DNA of 64,000 bases, from contig JASANG010004043.1 in NCBI GenBank assembly GCA_030248215.1, positions 62,001 to 126,000 of the forward strand, given 5' to 3'. Shown here in pieces: positions 39,100 to 52,400 of the stretch (positions are counted from its first letter, which is position 1; every line of letters starts with the position of its first letter). Below the pieces are notes generated by a model. That model did no database searches. It had not been told where the DNA came from and was given only the letters and a program-made list of their open reading frames with translations. Position numbers and translations under genes: made by a program. Source of the stretch: Enoplolaimus lenunculus (Eukaryota > Nematoda > Enoplea > Enoplida > Thoracostomopsidae).

Positions 39100-39416
39100 T
39101 TAAGCGAGCGGATTTCGCGAGGCGTTCTATGTTTTGTGCTCGGGATCTAAGGGTGGACGTTCATCGGTCCGTCCGACGCGATTCTCTAACCACAGATCGG
39201 ATTTTGATGAACTTCTTGTTTGAAAGCTTATCGTGGGATGTTAACCTCACATTCAGACTGTAAATTTTTGAGCCGTTGATTTGCTGCAGGCAAATTTGGA
39301 TATTTAGGTAAGCTTTAATAAGGACTTTTCGTATAACATAGCTAATAGTTAAAAGGTTTACAAGCGATTTGATTTCAAGTTAAAACAGTAAGCGAGCGTG
39401 AATTTGAATGAAACAT
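39100..39416. mobile_element. Old, diverged family X copy just 3' of UFL1
   Basis: AGCGAGCGGATTTCGCGAGG, GGTCCGTCCGACGCGATTCT, AGATCGGATTTTGATGAACT and GATGTTAACCTCACATT follow the order of family X but with many substitutions. It starts about 70 bp after the UFL1 stop, so it may lie in the UFL1 3' UTR. Confidence 0.65.
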
Positions 39417-42193
39417 TTGTAAATATCTGAAACGGATATCCAAGTCGCTAGGTACACTCTAATTAGCATAATACTTATGCATACACTTTCAAATTATGCA
39501 GTTAGGATTGTAAACTTACGGAGAATAAACACGCTGTATAACGCTTCCTTGAAGTATTAAACGTATGAAGTTGTGGTAGTTGAAGGATGTTTTGCATTTT
39601 TGGAATCTATATGGTTTTCTGGTGCCAGTTTGAATTTTAGGAACAGGTTTTGTTTGTAATTTTTGTATTGACCTAAACGTGTGTTTAGTCGAAGGTAACA
39701 TTGTCAGTTTAGCACACAAGTTCAAATATTTTGGATATAGTAAATCACTCTAAGAGTAGTTATACATTTTCAATGCGAAGATTTTATTTTGCAATTGAAA
39801 TATTCACAAAAAACTAGGTAAAGATACTCATGATACTGCGACGGTCAAGGGCAATGGAAATCACGGCTTTTTTTCAGCCGGCGAAATGTTCTTTTTTAAG
39901 TATCATCGGAGTGCAGCAGCGCATTGAAACACGCGGTGCACACACGCGTGGGCGCCATATTTAATGGGCTGAAAACTAATGAGTGAACCGAACGAGCAGC
40001 CGAATAAGAAGTTTTATCAAAGTAGCATGATGGGTTGATTTTGACGGCCTCCATGGGGTGAGGGTCACTGTAGTCGCAGCATTGAACCATCTGCAAAATG
40101 AACTGAACTTTGTGCAACGCGCACAATTTTCTGATATTTTGTAAGGCCGATACAATCTTCCTATGCTCGAATCAGTGGAGAAAGCATGCGTCACAATCAA
40201 GTCCATTTTTATCGTCACTTTTGAATATTTTATTTCGGAGAGTAATTATATATTATTTATAGGTAACATGTACCTTAGTTGAGCGAGAAAATTATTTATA
40301 TTTAGCAATCTGAAGTTAATTATGGTTCTGTCGAGTTTTTGAAGAAACTGAAAGATTTAGCACGGAGATCGAATAATAGTGAAAAACTTGAGATTGAAGC
40401 AAGTGAGACACCTGAAGCATTTCAAAATTATGGCGTTTTTTATTAAAACTGGTTAAGGTGGAGTTAATTGTTCGTTATTTGGCTGATTGCTTAAACAGTA
40501 TTGGTGATTATGGTTGTTTTCTGTTATTGGTGAGTATAATTGATTTCATTTTAAATTTAGTGGTGGAATACATGTCCCTTAAGCCTGTGTTACTGCGGCG
40601 TTGAAAATCGGGTTTATCTAAACAATTAAAGCTTAAGCTTTACTCTATTGCAGTCCCGCAAAATATCGTTCCGCCCCCGACCTTTACTTTGGCCGAAGTT
40701 TGGAAATCTATGGGATGATCTGCTCGAGAAAATGAAGAACTTTATAAGACATTTATCAGAACCTGAGGCATCTGAGCTATATTTTGGAACTTGCATCGAT
40801 GCCCAAGCAGCGGCGTAGTCAGGATTTTATTTTCGGGAGGACATAACCTCACGTGAATCTTTTCTGACGTTACAAAGATTTTATGTTAAGTGTATCCTCT
40901 ATTTTCTTCTTACAAAACGACGGTGTGCCCAAGTGATGTTTTTGTTATTGTGATAAATAAAGTATTTATTTGACTTGTTTGAGTTCGAGCTGAGTTCATA
41001 GGTTTCTGAAAGTTGCATCGAAGGTGTTACCAGAATCGCTAATAAAGCAACTCGTACGCTTTATTCGAAATGAAAGTTTCAAATTGTAAACTGACAAAAC
41101 ATACTCTGTTGCAGAGGAGCATAAAAGCGTTTCGCCCCTGATTTTTCCATGGGCTGTTACCATATCATGTAAAGTACAAATCGATGTCTGCTTCTGTTTT
41201 ATACCGTTATTTTTGTGCTCAGTTATAAGTCGCTCACGTATAATACGTCATTCAATGTTTTGTTACATGTGTAATGATTGATATTGAATGTTTTTCGATA
41301 TCCGAAACTATGCTTTCTATTTCGGGTACCCGAAATTAAATTCACTTTTTCGAACCTCAATTTTTGTTCCTTGAGCACTTTTTTTTAATTTTTAGGTTCT
41401 AATGAAGTGCCCTGAGACTGAAAACGAGCGTTACATAAACGTAAAACAGCCAGCAATTACAAGACAATTATTCTATTTTTTACTTTGACTTAATAAATAT
41501 TGACTGAATGTAACCGCAACACCCGAAAATAACTTTTAAATAACAGATTATTTGCATTTATAGATACTTGGATCAATACACCGGATTTTTTAAAACTCGC
41601 TTTATCAGAGTAAACAGATGGAGGTTGTTACATTTGGAGAAGTAAGAAGCGCGTTGAAATGCATCAGTTTTCATATATAGATCAATACAGCAGGATAGAA
41701 AGGCTGATTTGCAGGCCTGGAATAAAACTCATTTAAAATCTGAAGTGTTGAAGTTTCTAAGTAGTTTCGATCATATGATGTTAATAATCAAGATGCCTAT
41801 TAAAGTGGGTTTCGTTCAAAAATTATTAAACAGATCTTTTCATTTGACACGAAATGTCTGTGATTGCAATTCTCCTGAATCAAAATTCAAAGAAATTTTA
41901 GCTCTGTACGTGGCTGTTTCGGACACTCTACTTTGCAACATTTTGAGTCAATTAAAATGTATTGATTAAAGATTTATAATGTGCACTCTGAAACAACTTA
42001 TCTTCATTATTGTTCATTCAGTGCTTACCAAAAAATATTTTGATTTCGAAACCTAATACATTCTGTGCTTGATAATATAAGTTCCCATGCGTATCGCAAA
42101 TGTATTTTTCTGTTTCTTATTATTTCTCTTGCTATTTCTGACGCTCAAAAATAAATATTTGAAAAGGTCATTTTTCGACTGTCACGAGAAATA

Positions 42194-42456
42194 GGGTTGT
42201 GCTATACTTTTTTGACGTGCGGCGCCCGTCTGTCACCCGCACGGTACCGTCCGTCACCTGCACGGCGCCGTCCGTCACCTGCACGGCGCCGTCCGTCACC
42301 GTGCGGTATTGTATGTACGCAAATAATTCACGTACGATAACGTATGGTAACGAACGGTGACGGAAGGCGCCGTATGAGTGACGGACGGTGGCGGATGGTG
42401 CCGTACGGTTGAGGCACGGTGACGGACGGCGCCGGACGTCAAGTATAGCGCAACCC
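42194..42456. mobile_element. CpG-rich palindromic MITE
   Basis: Ends GGGTTGTGCTATACTTTTTT and the reverse complement of AAGTATAGCGCAACCC flank a core of CGTCCGTCACC/GGTGACGGACG and CGGCGCCG repeats that folds on itself around 42325. It is the same family as 58668-58893. Confidence 0.85.
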
Positions 42457-42704
42457 TTAAATCGGCACACGAAATTATCGCATGAGGTTACAATCTGGAA
42501 TTGAAATAATTTTTAGGAACTGTATGCCAGACAAAAGTTAAATTACTTAAGATCAGTTTTGCAGCCTATGCGGGAATTGCAATATTTACAGGCAATTGCA
42601 ATTTGTCTAAAACGGATTTATGCGCTCCACAGACGGTTAGCTTGACATGTTCTACACTCGGACTTAATATCCATAGCCTCATGGACCATGTTGATTATAG
42701 TCAC

Positions 42705-42805
42705 GCATGAATGGGACATTGGCCAGTATGCAAACTAACCCCAACAGTAACAATCGCGCGGGAACAATGCTTTGCTTGCTGCCGGGTTATAGTCTGCTCG
42801 AGCTC
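42705..42805. repeat. Copy of the 3' part of PCM1 exon 18 and its donor
   Basis: About 100 bp here match 44252-44350 at roughly 85-90 per cent, in the same orientation: both start ATGAATGGGACATTGGCCAG and run through the CTAACCCC donor region to a GAGCTCGTC or GAGCTCATC end. At 44.3 kb this is the 3' part of PCM1 exon 18 plus the start of its intron; here it lies outside the gene. Confidence 0.8.
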
Positions 42806-42911
42806 GTCTGGCCTAACATTTTCCGAGTTGCTTATAGGTTTATGTTTTGTTGTAGCGTAGGATTAGTGTGCATGCGAGCATATTTAGCATAGGACAATAT
42901 CATCGTACAAA

Positions 42912-43241
42912 TTGCATTCTATTCTTCAATTCCCTGGTATATTCGATAAAGATGACTTTAATTGGGGTGTGTTTTCCAAGTTGGAAGAACATGACGAGTT
43001 GTGGTCTGCCATAAAACTAGTGTTGATTATGTCTCACGGAAACGCCGCCGTGGAAAGTGGGTTCTCCATCAACAATGACATGCTCGTTGAAAATCTGACC
43101 GAAGATCCTTTAATTGCCCAGCGGCTTGTTTACGACGTGATTCATAATGCCGGTGGTCTGTTAAATGTCGCCATTACTCCTGAGATAATGAATTCAGTCC
43201 GCCATGCTCGACAAGCGTACCGCCACGCCCTTGATGCTTAG
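42912..43241 (+). pseudogene. Fragment of a hAT-type DNA transposase C-terminus
   Basis: A 109-codon frame reads FPGIFDKDDFNWGVFSKLEE, then LWSAIKLVLIMSHGNAAVES, GFSINNDMLVENL and IAQRLVYDVIHNAGG, and ends in TAG. The pattern of an Ile/Leu-rich helix, SHGNAxVExGFSIN, and MLVENL is one I associate with the C-terminal dimerisation-like region of hAT-like transposases widespread in invertebrate genomes. No N-terminal or catalytic part is recognisable upstream, so this is a remnant. It lies between the convergent ends of UFL1 and PCM1, 110 bp from a duplicated piece of PCM1 exon sequence. Confidence 0.6.
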
Positions 43242-43444
43242 TCAGGATTTTCAAAAGAGGGGGTCCACTTTTGATGTTGGGACGCCTACAAGAACATGAA
43301 TAAAATTTTGTAAAGAAACTTGAAAAACGTTAAAAATTTGGTAAAAGACCTGAAAAAACCTGAAAAATTGAGCCTGCGAAGCCGCGGGCACCCTGAAAGG
43401 TACATGAGATTGTTTTTATCAAAACTGCTGTTCAGTACATGGTT

Positions 43445-46400
43445 TCAAATATTGCTTGATTTGTTGCGTAAGTGTTCTGTAGCCCGTTTGCTTGCTTTTC
43501 GTCTCAGTGCGCTTGATAGCGGGTAAGGTTCGGTTGATTTTCTTCGCATTGGTTCGCCAAGGTCAAGGGTAAGGTACGTAGGCAACGCGTTGGGTTCAAC
43601 TAATGATAGAGTGAATTCAGCTTGCAAATTGCCACGGTCGTCGATGATGAATCGGTCGTCTTTGATGTATGCACCGGGGAAGCGTGGCTCGCTATTTGGA
43701 ACACATGATCGTGTGTCTGATGACACTAAAGGAGCGTCGAAGCAGCAGTGGCGAATGGGCTGGTGTGTATCCTGAGAAGTAAATGTTGCATTTTAGCAAA
43801 TAATTAGGATGAAAGTGATAAAAATACTATCATGACCAAGATGTCGACCAATGTCAATATAGTATTAATTGTGGCGGAGGTTGAAATGTTTGGAATTTGA
43901 GTATAATTTGCACCATGTTGTACAGCTTATTTTATTTCACAAAGCAGAGGACTGTAATCTCTAATAAATAGTAAATTTTTTTATGTATAAGAAGGGTTTC
44001 AGATAGTATTCATGTATTACAGTTGTTTCGGTTTATTTTTATGATGAATAAGTTTCATGAAGACGAGTTAAGCGTTTACTATGGGAAAGGTTCCCAACTT
44101 TTACGATTTCAAACAAGCTATGTTAATATTACTCGTAGCTAAGTACGTAATTAAGTTTATAATTAAAAGTCAAAAACACGGAATGTTAACTTTCAAACTC
44201 ACACATACTTTTATTAAAAAGTCACACCGTGTGGAATATTCTTATTTTTAATGAATGGGACATTGGCCAGTATACAAACTAACCCCAGCAGTAACAATCG
44301 CATGAACAATGCTTTGCTGCCGGGGTATAGTCTGCACGAGCTCATCAGTCCGTGTGTCATTTCCAATGCCACCGTTGCTGGAATTTAGTTGTCCATGAGT
44401 TGATTGTTCCTGAGAAACTGGATGAGTATCGGACGCTGTGCCTTCCAGCGGCCCATCGTTGTCGAGATCCTCGCCTTCAGGCGGTGTGGTATGTCGCGAG
44501 CTGTGTGCTTCAGCAATTTCTAAAAACCAAACTGAAATTCAGGGTTGAACAAAACACATGCCTGATATAATGATATTTTTGCGTTCAAATCCGTGGTCAA
44601 GACGATGCCAGAAAGTCTGAAGTCTGCCTTGGAATTTGTTGGGTCCTCCCTTTATATTTTCAGGTTCGGCTGGATACGGACCAGGTCTCGACATAACGAT
44701 TGTCGTTTAGGCAACTGTTGGATTTGGGGGACATAGTCAGATTTGCGCAATTGTAGTTTGTGCAACTGTCAATGTTGGACAGCTGTCAGCGTAAAGTAAT
44801 ACTGGTTTGAAAATTGTCACATTTAAGCAACGTCACAGTGCGAATTTTGTCTGCTTTAAATAAAATTGGCTTCTAAGCTGCAACGCTTTCTCGACAAAAA
44901 TCCGTTTAATTTACCGCCCATGTTACTTGTAGGATCGGCGCCCTATTTTTCTAAGAGACGGCAAGAGTCTAGGCTTAGAGTGAAGTTTACAGTTATTTGT
45001 ACTCTGACGGTCAGACTGATGCTTAGGCTAATTTTACATTCATATTAAAAATAATATTGGTCCGACTTACTGTCGCCATTTTTTAACTGACCACCTGAAA
45101 ATCGTTGATCACTGACTGAAAATGATCCAGAAACATCAATTGAAGTTGAACCACCAGTTGAAGAGTCGCAGTCCAGTTGTTCGCCGTCTGCTCCACTATC
45201 AAAACTGCCGAGTTTAGCATTTGTTGAGGCTGAACGATTTTCACTAAAATGCAAGTTGACGTATTAATGTTACCCTTAATTGATCATTGTAGCAAGCTCT
45301 CCTGACTGGGGATGGCTAAAGAATTTTCAGGCGGGGCATAGAAGGGTTGCCGATTACTTACATGCAAGGTTGAAAGTTGTCAAGGGGGGGCTAGTTTCTT
45401 CCAGGAGGACTGAGTCCCCTCTGGCTACTGGCCGTATTAGATTACATAAATTTCAATAACGGCATACAAATTGCTCGCCATACGTATTATTGATTATTTG
45501 CATATTATATACAGAGTGCAATACATACGCGAAGTCTCTTCCGGTGCCCAAGCAATAGCGGCAGTGTACTCAAGTGGCTGTTGCAAACGACTTTACTAAA
45601 TTAGCCTAAGTTTGATTCTGACTTCGAAGTAAAATATTTCAGAAGTTGCAGGAACACATTTCACTAAGGAGTCACGTCTAAAATGAAAGTTTAATTATAC
45701 AGGCTAGAATACTTGATCACATCTCTGTTTCAAAAGAACGGTTTGCATATTTTAACAGTCGCCGGTGATGAATATTTTATGAAATAAAATCGGTTTGGTT
45801 ATTGGAATTTTACTATTAACCTTTGAGTATTAGAATACAAAGCGATGAGTAATAAATTGTAACTAAATTAACAACCAATTATCATTGCTGTGTCCAAACT
45901 GCAGAATTTTATTTTTTGAATATTTCTGCAGTTTATATACCTGCAGCGTAACGTTTTAAAAACAAAAATTACCTTTTTGACGATCCAGAGCTTATTTCGG
46001 CACCTGAAGAATCAGTCGGCGCTATTACTGACACCGTTAAGGGCTTTTCAAGAACTATTTTCGGCACAGATGGTGAACGCGGTCTAAAAAAACGAACGAT
46101 ACAAACAGTCACGCATACTAAATTGAGGTTAACATGAAATGACGTGGGAACAAAAACAAACTCTTACCGTTTTGAAGCGCGTAGTTGTTTAATTTTCCTA
46201 ATATTGTAGTATTGCAAAAATTACGCTGAAAACGCAAATGTTTTGGATTCTTAAACCTAGCAATATTTCCCACCTATTTAACTGGAAAACAAATTTTGAG
46301 CTTCGGATGAACGATTTGCATTGCAAAATTTTCAACACGACAGGGCATTTAGACAAATACATCTCCAGTTCCACTGCATCCGCCATCCAAATGCTTAAGC

Positions 46401-49400
46401 AGTATTGCAAAATTTGTCAATTATTTAAAAACGCTAAAATCTAAAACATTTTTGCCAAAATTTTAAAGAAGTAAAACATTGCTTTATTGTCTAGTTGCCA
46501 GTTAGCAAATAAAATTGTCAATTCAAAAACTTACTTCAAACTGTGGTATTCTTTTCCTGTTGTTTTTGCTGCTTCATGCTCTTTACGCTATAAGATTGCA
46601 AAATGTAAATAACATGCGTTTTACGGAACAATTTTTCAGCGTTAAATTGTTAAGTAGAGACCAAACAGTTAAATCATTATACTCAACACTGGTGTAATGT
46701 ATGTTTCGCGCGGTGGATATAATTTAGTTTGCTTACTTGTCTATTTTGCTTCTGTACTGAACGTCCTTCTCGCAGTCCTGTTCTTTTCTTCACCGCAGTA
46801 GTTCTTTCAGCTGCAGTTGTGTTATTTACCTCCGGTTGCTCCAGATTATTTTCTTCCAGCTCATCAATATTGTCACCATCGAAAATGTTAAAAACATCAA
46901 AACTGGTAGTCCTTTGTTGAGGTCCGGCTGTCAATTCCTTCAATTTTTTACTTTCTTCAGCGTGTTCATTGTAGCTGTTTTTCTTCGATGTTGCCGACCA
47001 CCATTTGTCTTTTGTTAAAGTGTCCGATTGTCGCTTGTCGTTCTTCGATGTTTCCAACCGCATTTTTTCGTTCTTTGATGTTTCCGATTGCCGTTTGACG
47101 TTCTTTGATGTTTCCGGCCGCCCGGTATAGTTTTGTGATCTCGTTGCGCCTGCCTTATTCCTATTTAAACTGTTCTTGTCGGTGCTTAATTTGAAGCTGT
47201 TTTGCCTTGCTTTCGATTTATTTGCAACGACTTCGATATTTGCAGCCTTTTTGTTGGCTTGGGTTTTTGTGCTGATTTCAGTCGTTTGAGAGCGATTCTT
47301 TGGACCAGCAGCATTTCCAGGTATTGGATTCGATGATTTTCGAGTTGGTTTTTGAGGTATTTTGGACAAAGATTCAGCCAGGGATGCTGGGAGCTGAAGT
47401 ACGAAATTAAACGTTGTTTTAATGAACCCTCATATGACGACAGTCAAAGCTTCACGCTGCCCGCGGGTAACGCGAGTACGGGTAAGAAAATTTTGACGCG
47501 GTATATGCGCGGGTAAAAAATTTCAAAGCGCGGGTAAAAATTTGTGGTTCTTTTACTCGCCTAAATTTTTCATAAAAACAGCAAACAGCGGTTTAAAGTA
47601 CGCAGGTAGTAATCTTCACAAATAAAGTAGACAGCTAAGATTATATAATATGGTTCTGGCTGAATTAACATTTCAACAGAATATTTTTCTTTGGGTTGTA
47701 ACAATATGTTCACAAGTTTTCTGAATGCAATCTTAAGATAAATTGCGATGCAATGATTTCGTACAGACAAGAACGCTTTGATTCACTGATAATAATCACC
47801 CATCGGCAAACAACCTAGTTTGACAAGTGGTAGGTGTAATGTGCAATATCCGACGAACAATTTTTTGTAACAAAAATCGAGTGACTAACATATATACACT
47901 GTAAAATTACACAATTGTATTGAACACAAAACAAAAAATAAAGGCGGGTAGTGCTTAAAGCAATTTTGCGCGGGGATACCCACTGGTGAAAAATTAAAAT
48001 TCTCGCAGGTTAAGCGCAGCGCCGGTAAAAAATCTTTACCCACTTACACCTCTGACGGCAGTAATGCAAAATGCATTCATTATATTAACGGTATGGTTTG
48101 CATTATTTTGAATCTGAAGCGCGATGCTTCGCAATCGAAATAATTGGACGTGGTCCATATAGCTGGGTTCAAAAGGATAGCAAAATGACCTGGATTGAAC
48201 AGTGATCAAAATATTGGGAATGGAAAAGAATCGTTTGTATAAAATCATAAAAAAATCATAAACATTGTTTTACTTTAGCGCTTCATACGACAAAAGCGCA
48301 CAACTTTTGACTTGGGTTTTATGATTTTGCAGAAAAAATATTACTCAAATACACATTAAATTTATCAAAAAATTGATAATCAAAAATAACACCTTGTTTT
48401 ATTTATTTCATTTGAATTACTGCCGACATCCAATATACTAAGAAATTAACCAAATACTCGATCCGGACATAAATGGTATTGTTAGTACCCTATTCTCCCA
48501 GGGTGGATCACCTTGCCGAGGAGGCCTACCTCGGACAGATGCAACGAGTTTTTAGACACGTTTGTACAATAAGGGGCCTCGCAAACAGTAGCCTCAGACA
48601 GAATAGCTTCGGCCATGCTTACACTAATTAAAAGAAAACGTATATCCGGTTGCACCCTGGTCTTTAGGGTTAACGTCTGCCGTTAATGTTTAGATGCAGT
48701 GGCGGATCCAGAATTTTTTTGATCGTATCGGCAATTATATAATAGTGGTAATAGCCAGTATACGTCCTACACTTACCGATTCTGAAATTGATGAACGATT
48801 GCGACTTCTATCACTGCACGAGTCGATATTTTGCATAACTCGAAAGAACGAAAGCTCATTTAAGACGACGTCATAAATTTCAGACAGAAGTTCTTCGTTG
48901 GGAACACCGGATCTAAAAAATGCAGGATGGATGATAGCCACCTCGCAGAAGAGTGTGCGCAACTGACGCGCTAGTCCGTTGACACGGGATTGTCACCGTT
49001 TAAACCACATAGTAAACATAGGAGTTAAGATTATATCGAAGCGAATTCCGCTAAAATTCAAAATATTAGTGCAACGTACCCGCAATAAATAAGGGGGTAG
49101 GCCAAACATGTAACGAGCGTTAGGAACATTCTTTTAAACACAGAACGTATCCAGCTGCACACTCTGTGTAAATTATCCACTTTTCGACCAAGGTAGGGAC
49201 CTTACCATTTTATCACATAAAATTTTCTGAGGATGTACTGCATAGAATGAGGAATAAATTTTAACTAACCCACCCCTTCTCTCTATAAATATTTAAAGTT
49301 TTATTGCTTACATGATTTGTTGACCAGAAAACTTTTGTACAGTATCATTTAAAATAGACGCAAGTTGTGCATGAAAAAATTCATCCAAACACGCAGAATC

Positions 49401-52400
49401 GTTTGCTCCAGACAGCGCAGCAAACTCGCAATAGCGTTCTGAAGTTTTATCGATTATAAACTGGCACAACTTGGCAACTTCTTCATCTGCACTGATAGTG
49501 GAATTGGATCCTCCATTGCGGTACGATTTTAAAGACAAAAATTCGTTTACGTCTTGTATAATCGCCTAAAATTATTTGCCCAAAAAATAACTGTTGCGTG
49601 TTAATATTTACTAGCCAATGTGGTTGCAATAAGTACGCTATCATCATCATTTATAAAGCAATACTGTACACCAATTACACCTGACGTTGAGAATTAGAAA
49701 TTATGTATCGTCGGGATGTCAACTTTATTAATGTAAACTTTTATTTATATGTCTCAGATGTTCGGACAAACGGCTAAAGTTTACGGCCATGGTGTAAAAA
49801 TTGAATAATCATATTTTTAAGCAACTGTATCCGCTTGCACTTCATCTGGATCATTTGATTCAAGTGCATAAATAGTTAGACAGTTTACAGCAGCCAGTAT
49901 TAAGCGTTGTAATACTTAAACTTATTTGCAGCTTTCGTAACGTGATGGTTTTCGCACAGGTTCGACATGTTTGTTGTAAAGCAAGGCTTGGCAAAGATTT
50001 TATTACACGACAACCAAATCTATTACGCATATTAGAAACTGTTGAAGTTAGCGATGTTATAAAGGTTTCATTCTGTATACGTATAGAATTGCAGTATCAT
50101 ATAAGTCTACATGAATGTTTTATGCTAGAACGGTGCCCAAAATACGCATGTGGGGCGTTTTAACTTTATAATGTAGATAGATTTATTAATAAAATTGCTT
50201 ATAAGAAATTGCACGCATATCCACATAACGTTGCATTCGATTAAACATTACGGCACACGCTCACACACCTTCGTTCGTTACCGTATAAACCTTGTTAAGG
50301 TTTGCGAATTGAGTGAAGGAAAATAATTATTATGCAAGTCAGTTTTCTCAAACACAACACAGCCTGAACGACCAATCACAAAGCCTGCATTCCAGTAGCT
50401 GTTTGGTCTGTGTCTGTACAATCCTCCAATCAAAAGCAGTTTGCATTCCAGTAGCTGTTTGGGCTATCCTGAACAGCAATTATCGGTAGGAACGTCCCAG
50501 TTAGCAACAGGGGCAAATAGCTGTTTGGGGCAACACATATATGTATATGTTAGAGTTGTCGCCTCAAGAAATCCCAGGTCCGGGTATTACGGCAGAAGGA
50601 AAAAAGTTGGTTAACTGGCTTCACCTATGGGTAATAAATAACCTACGCAGATATACTTGGGTTACGAGCACGAATGCTTAATTACGAATGTTTGGAATCG
50701 TCGCGATGCAAAGAAATGACATGTCTCATCGACATTTAACTTTTATGAATGACATTAGTCGCTTCGCATTACATATTGCCCATTAATATTTTACACACTG
50801 AGTTGCTAGAATATAGATGGAGACAGAAATTCATTCTACTGCTCCAGCATAATGGGACTTCCTTTATCGTAACATGGCCGGGTAAGCTTAAGCTTTAAAC
50901 ATTTTTTGCTTCGACTTAGGCTTAGGCCATTGTATAAGCTCATTCTTATGCTTAGGGTTAGGCTTAGGAGTATGCTTATGCTACCGTAACGGCCCTGTTT
51001 TATACATTGGCCAATACTTTGACAGCGCTTTCCAAATCTTTTCCAGCTTCAGTTGCAGTGGATTCTTCCCATATTGTAAATTCAAAATTTGAATTGTCGT
51101 TGTCAAATGTTTGTCGAGAATCAATTGATGATGACCGATACGACGTTGACGTTGCAGAATCGCGCTGAGCCTGAAATTAGAACATTTTTCACTTTTAAGT
51201 CGATATTTTTTGACTCAGATATCTATCATGAATTAATGGTTTAACACATGAGCGTAGCGTTAATTTCGACTAAGGAGGAAGCCTACATCAATTACACAAA
51301 TGAGAAAGTATTGCTGTGTTCAACTCGATTACTTTGAGAAAACATCTACTTGTTGCTATCAGATACAAATTTGTTCGAAAACCCTGGAGGGCAACGGACT
51401 TCCTAGGCAACACGCCCGAAAACAGCTCCTGATGCTCCAGGTACAAAGCTTATTAATAATTTCGCTGCTTAATATGCAGCAAATATTTGAAAAAAGACAA
51501 CGTACGTTATGTTCGCTTTCCGTTTCGTCAGTTTCTGACATACTTTCAAGCAAATTTGACATCGATGTGTTCTAAAAATATATGTTCCCTTCAAATGTAC
51601 CACAGTAAAGTACGCAAATTATAGAGAAGCATACATAATACAAAGTAGTCAATGTGATCGCAATATTTTCAACGATACTTGTTTTTCACAAAACGCTGAT
51701 TTGCATACGTTTTTATTTAGTCAAAAATAAATCAAAAAAGCGATCTACAACTATGGCTAAATTAGGTATGTTCGGCGTTCTAGCTTTAATATATAGATTT
51801 TGAAATAGATTTTTTTGAACAAATAAATACGAAAAGCGGTAATGGGAAACAGATGTTTACAAATATTTAAGGAAAATGTATATTGAAATTTAACGAGCTG
51901 TTTAGTTTTTAACAACAGAAACATTTGCAGGTTTCAAAGCTGTCAACATCCAAAATTTCACGACAGAAAATTGGCCTGAATTGCGCTTTTGGGGCCATGC
52001 AGTGGCAGACTTGCCTTAGTTGCCGTTGCAGGATGTGGTCTTTTTGATGCGCTTGAACTACTGTTGTTGTTGTTGTCGTTGTTGATTTTTGAACGAGAAT
52101 TTCGCAATGTAGACGAAGAAGATGATGTCGATATTGTTGTGGTTGATATATCGGCTTTTGGCACGCTCTACAAAATTTTAAAAAAATAACCCTTTCCAGC
52201 ATGAATATTTTCTAATTCACCTCAAATCTAGCTTCAGGCTGGAATCCGATCAGCCCAAACATACATTGTGTATCTGTCGAATCAATTAGCTCATGCTCTT
52301 ACAGTATACTCTATGCGGAAATGTGTTATCAAGTTCTATTATGCTTTGTTCTAAATGTTAAAAGTCAATACCATTTGCCTGCGCTACCGATAAATGGCGT

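Larger units (their letters stand above)
39030..43444. other. Convergent intergenic region between UFL1 and PCM1
   Basis: It contains an old family X copy, an AATAAA at about 39524 that could serve UFL1, TTTACTTTGGCC and GTTCCGCCCCCG fragments of the TTAGGC-core family near 40.66 kb, a CpG-rich palindrome at 42.19-42.46 kb, the duplicated PCM1 exon piece and the transposase fragment. No further host exon is supported. Confidence 0.6.

Noticed and set aside
42168-42470. 100-codon minus frame rich in TDGAVQV repeats
   Set aside because: It is the CpG-rich palindromic MITE read as protein.
51909-52202. Alternative minus frame over PCM1 exon 8 (Thr-rich, ending CKCFCC)
   Set aside because: It needs a phase inconsistent with the neighbouring exons; the Ser/Asn-rich phase-0 frame fits.
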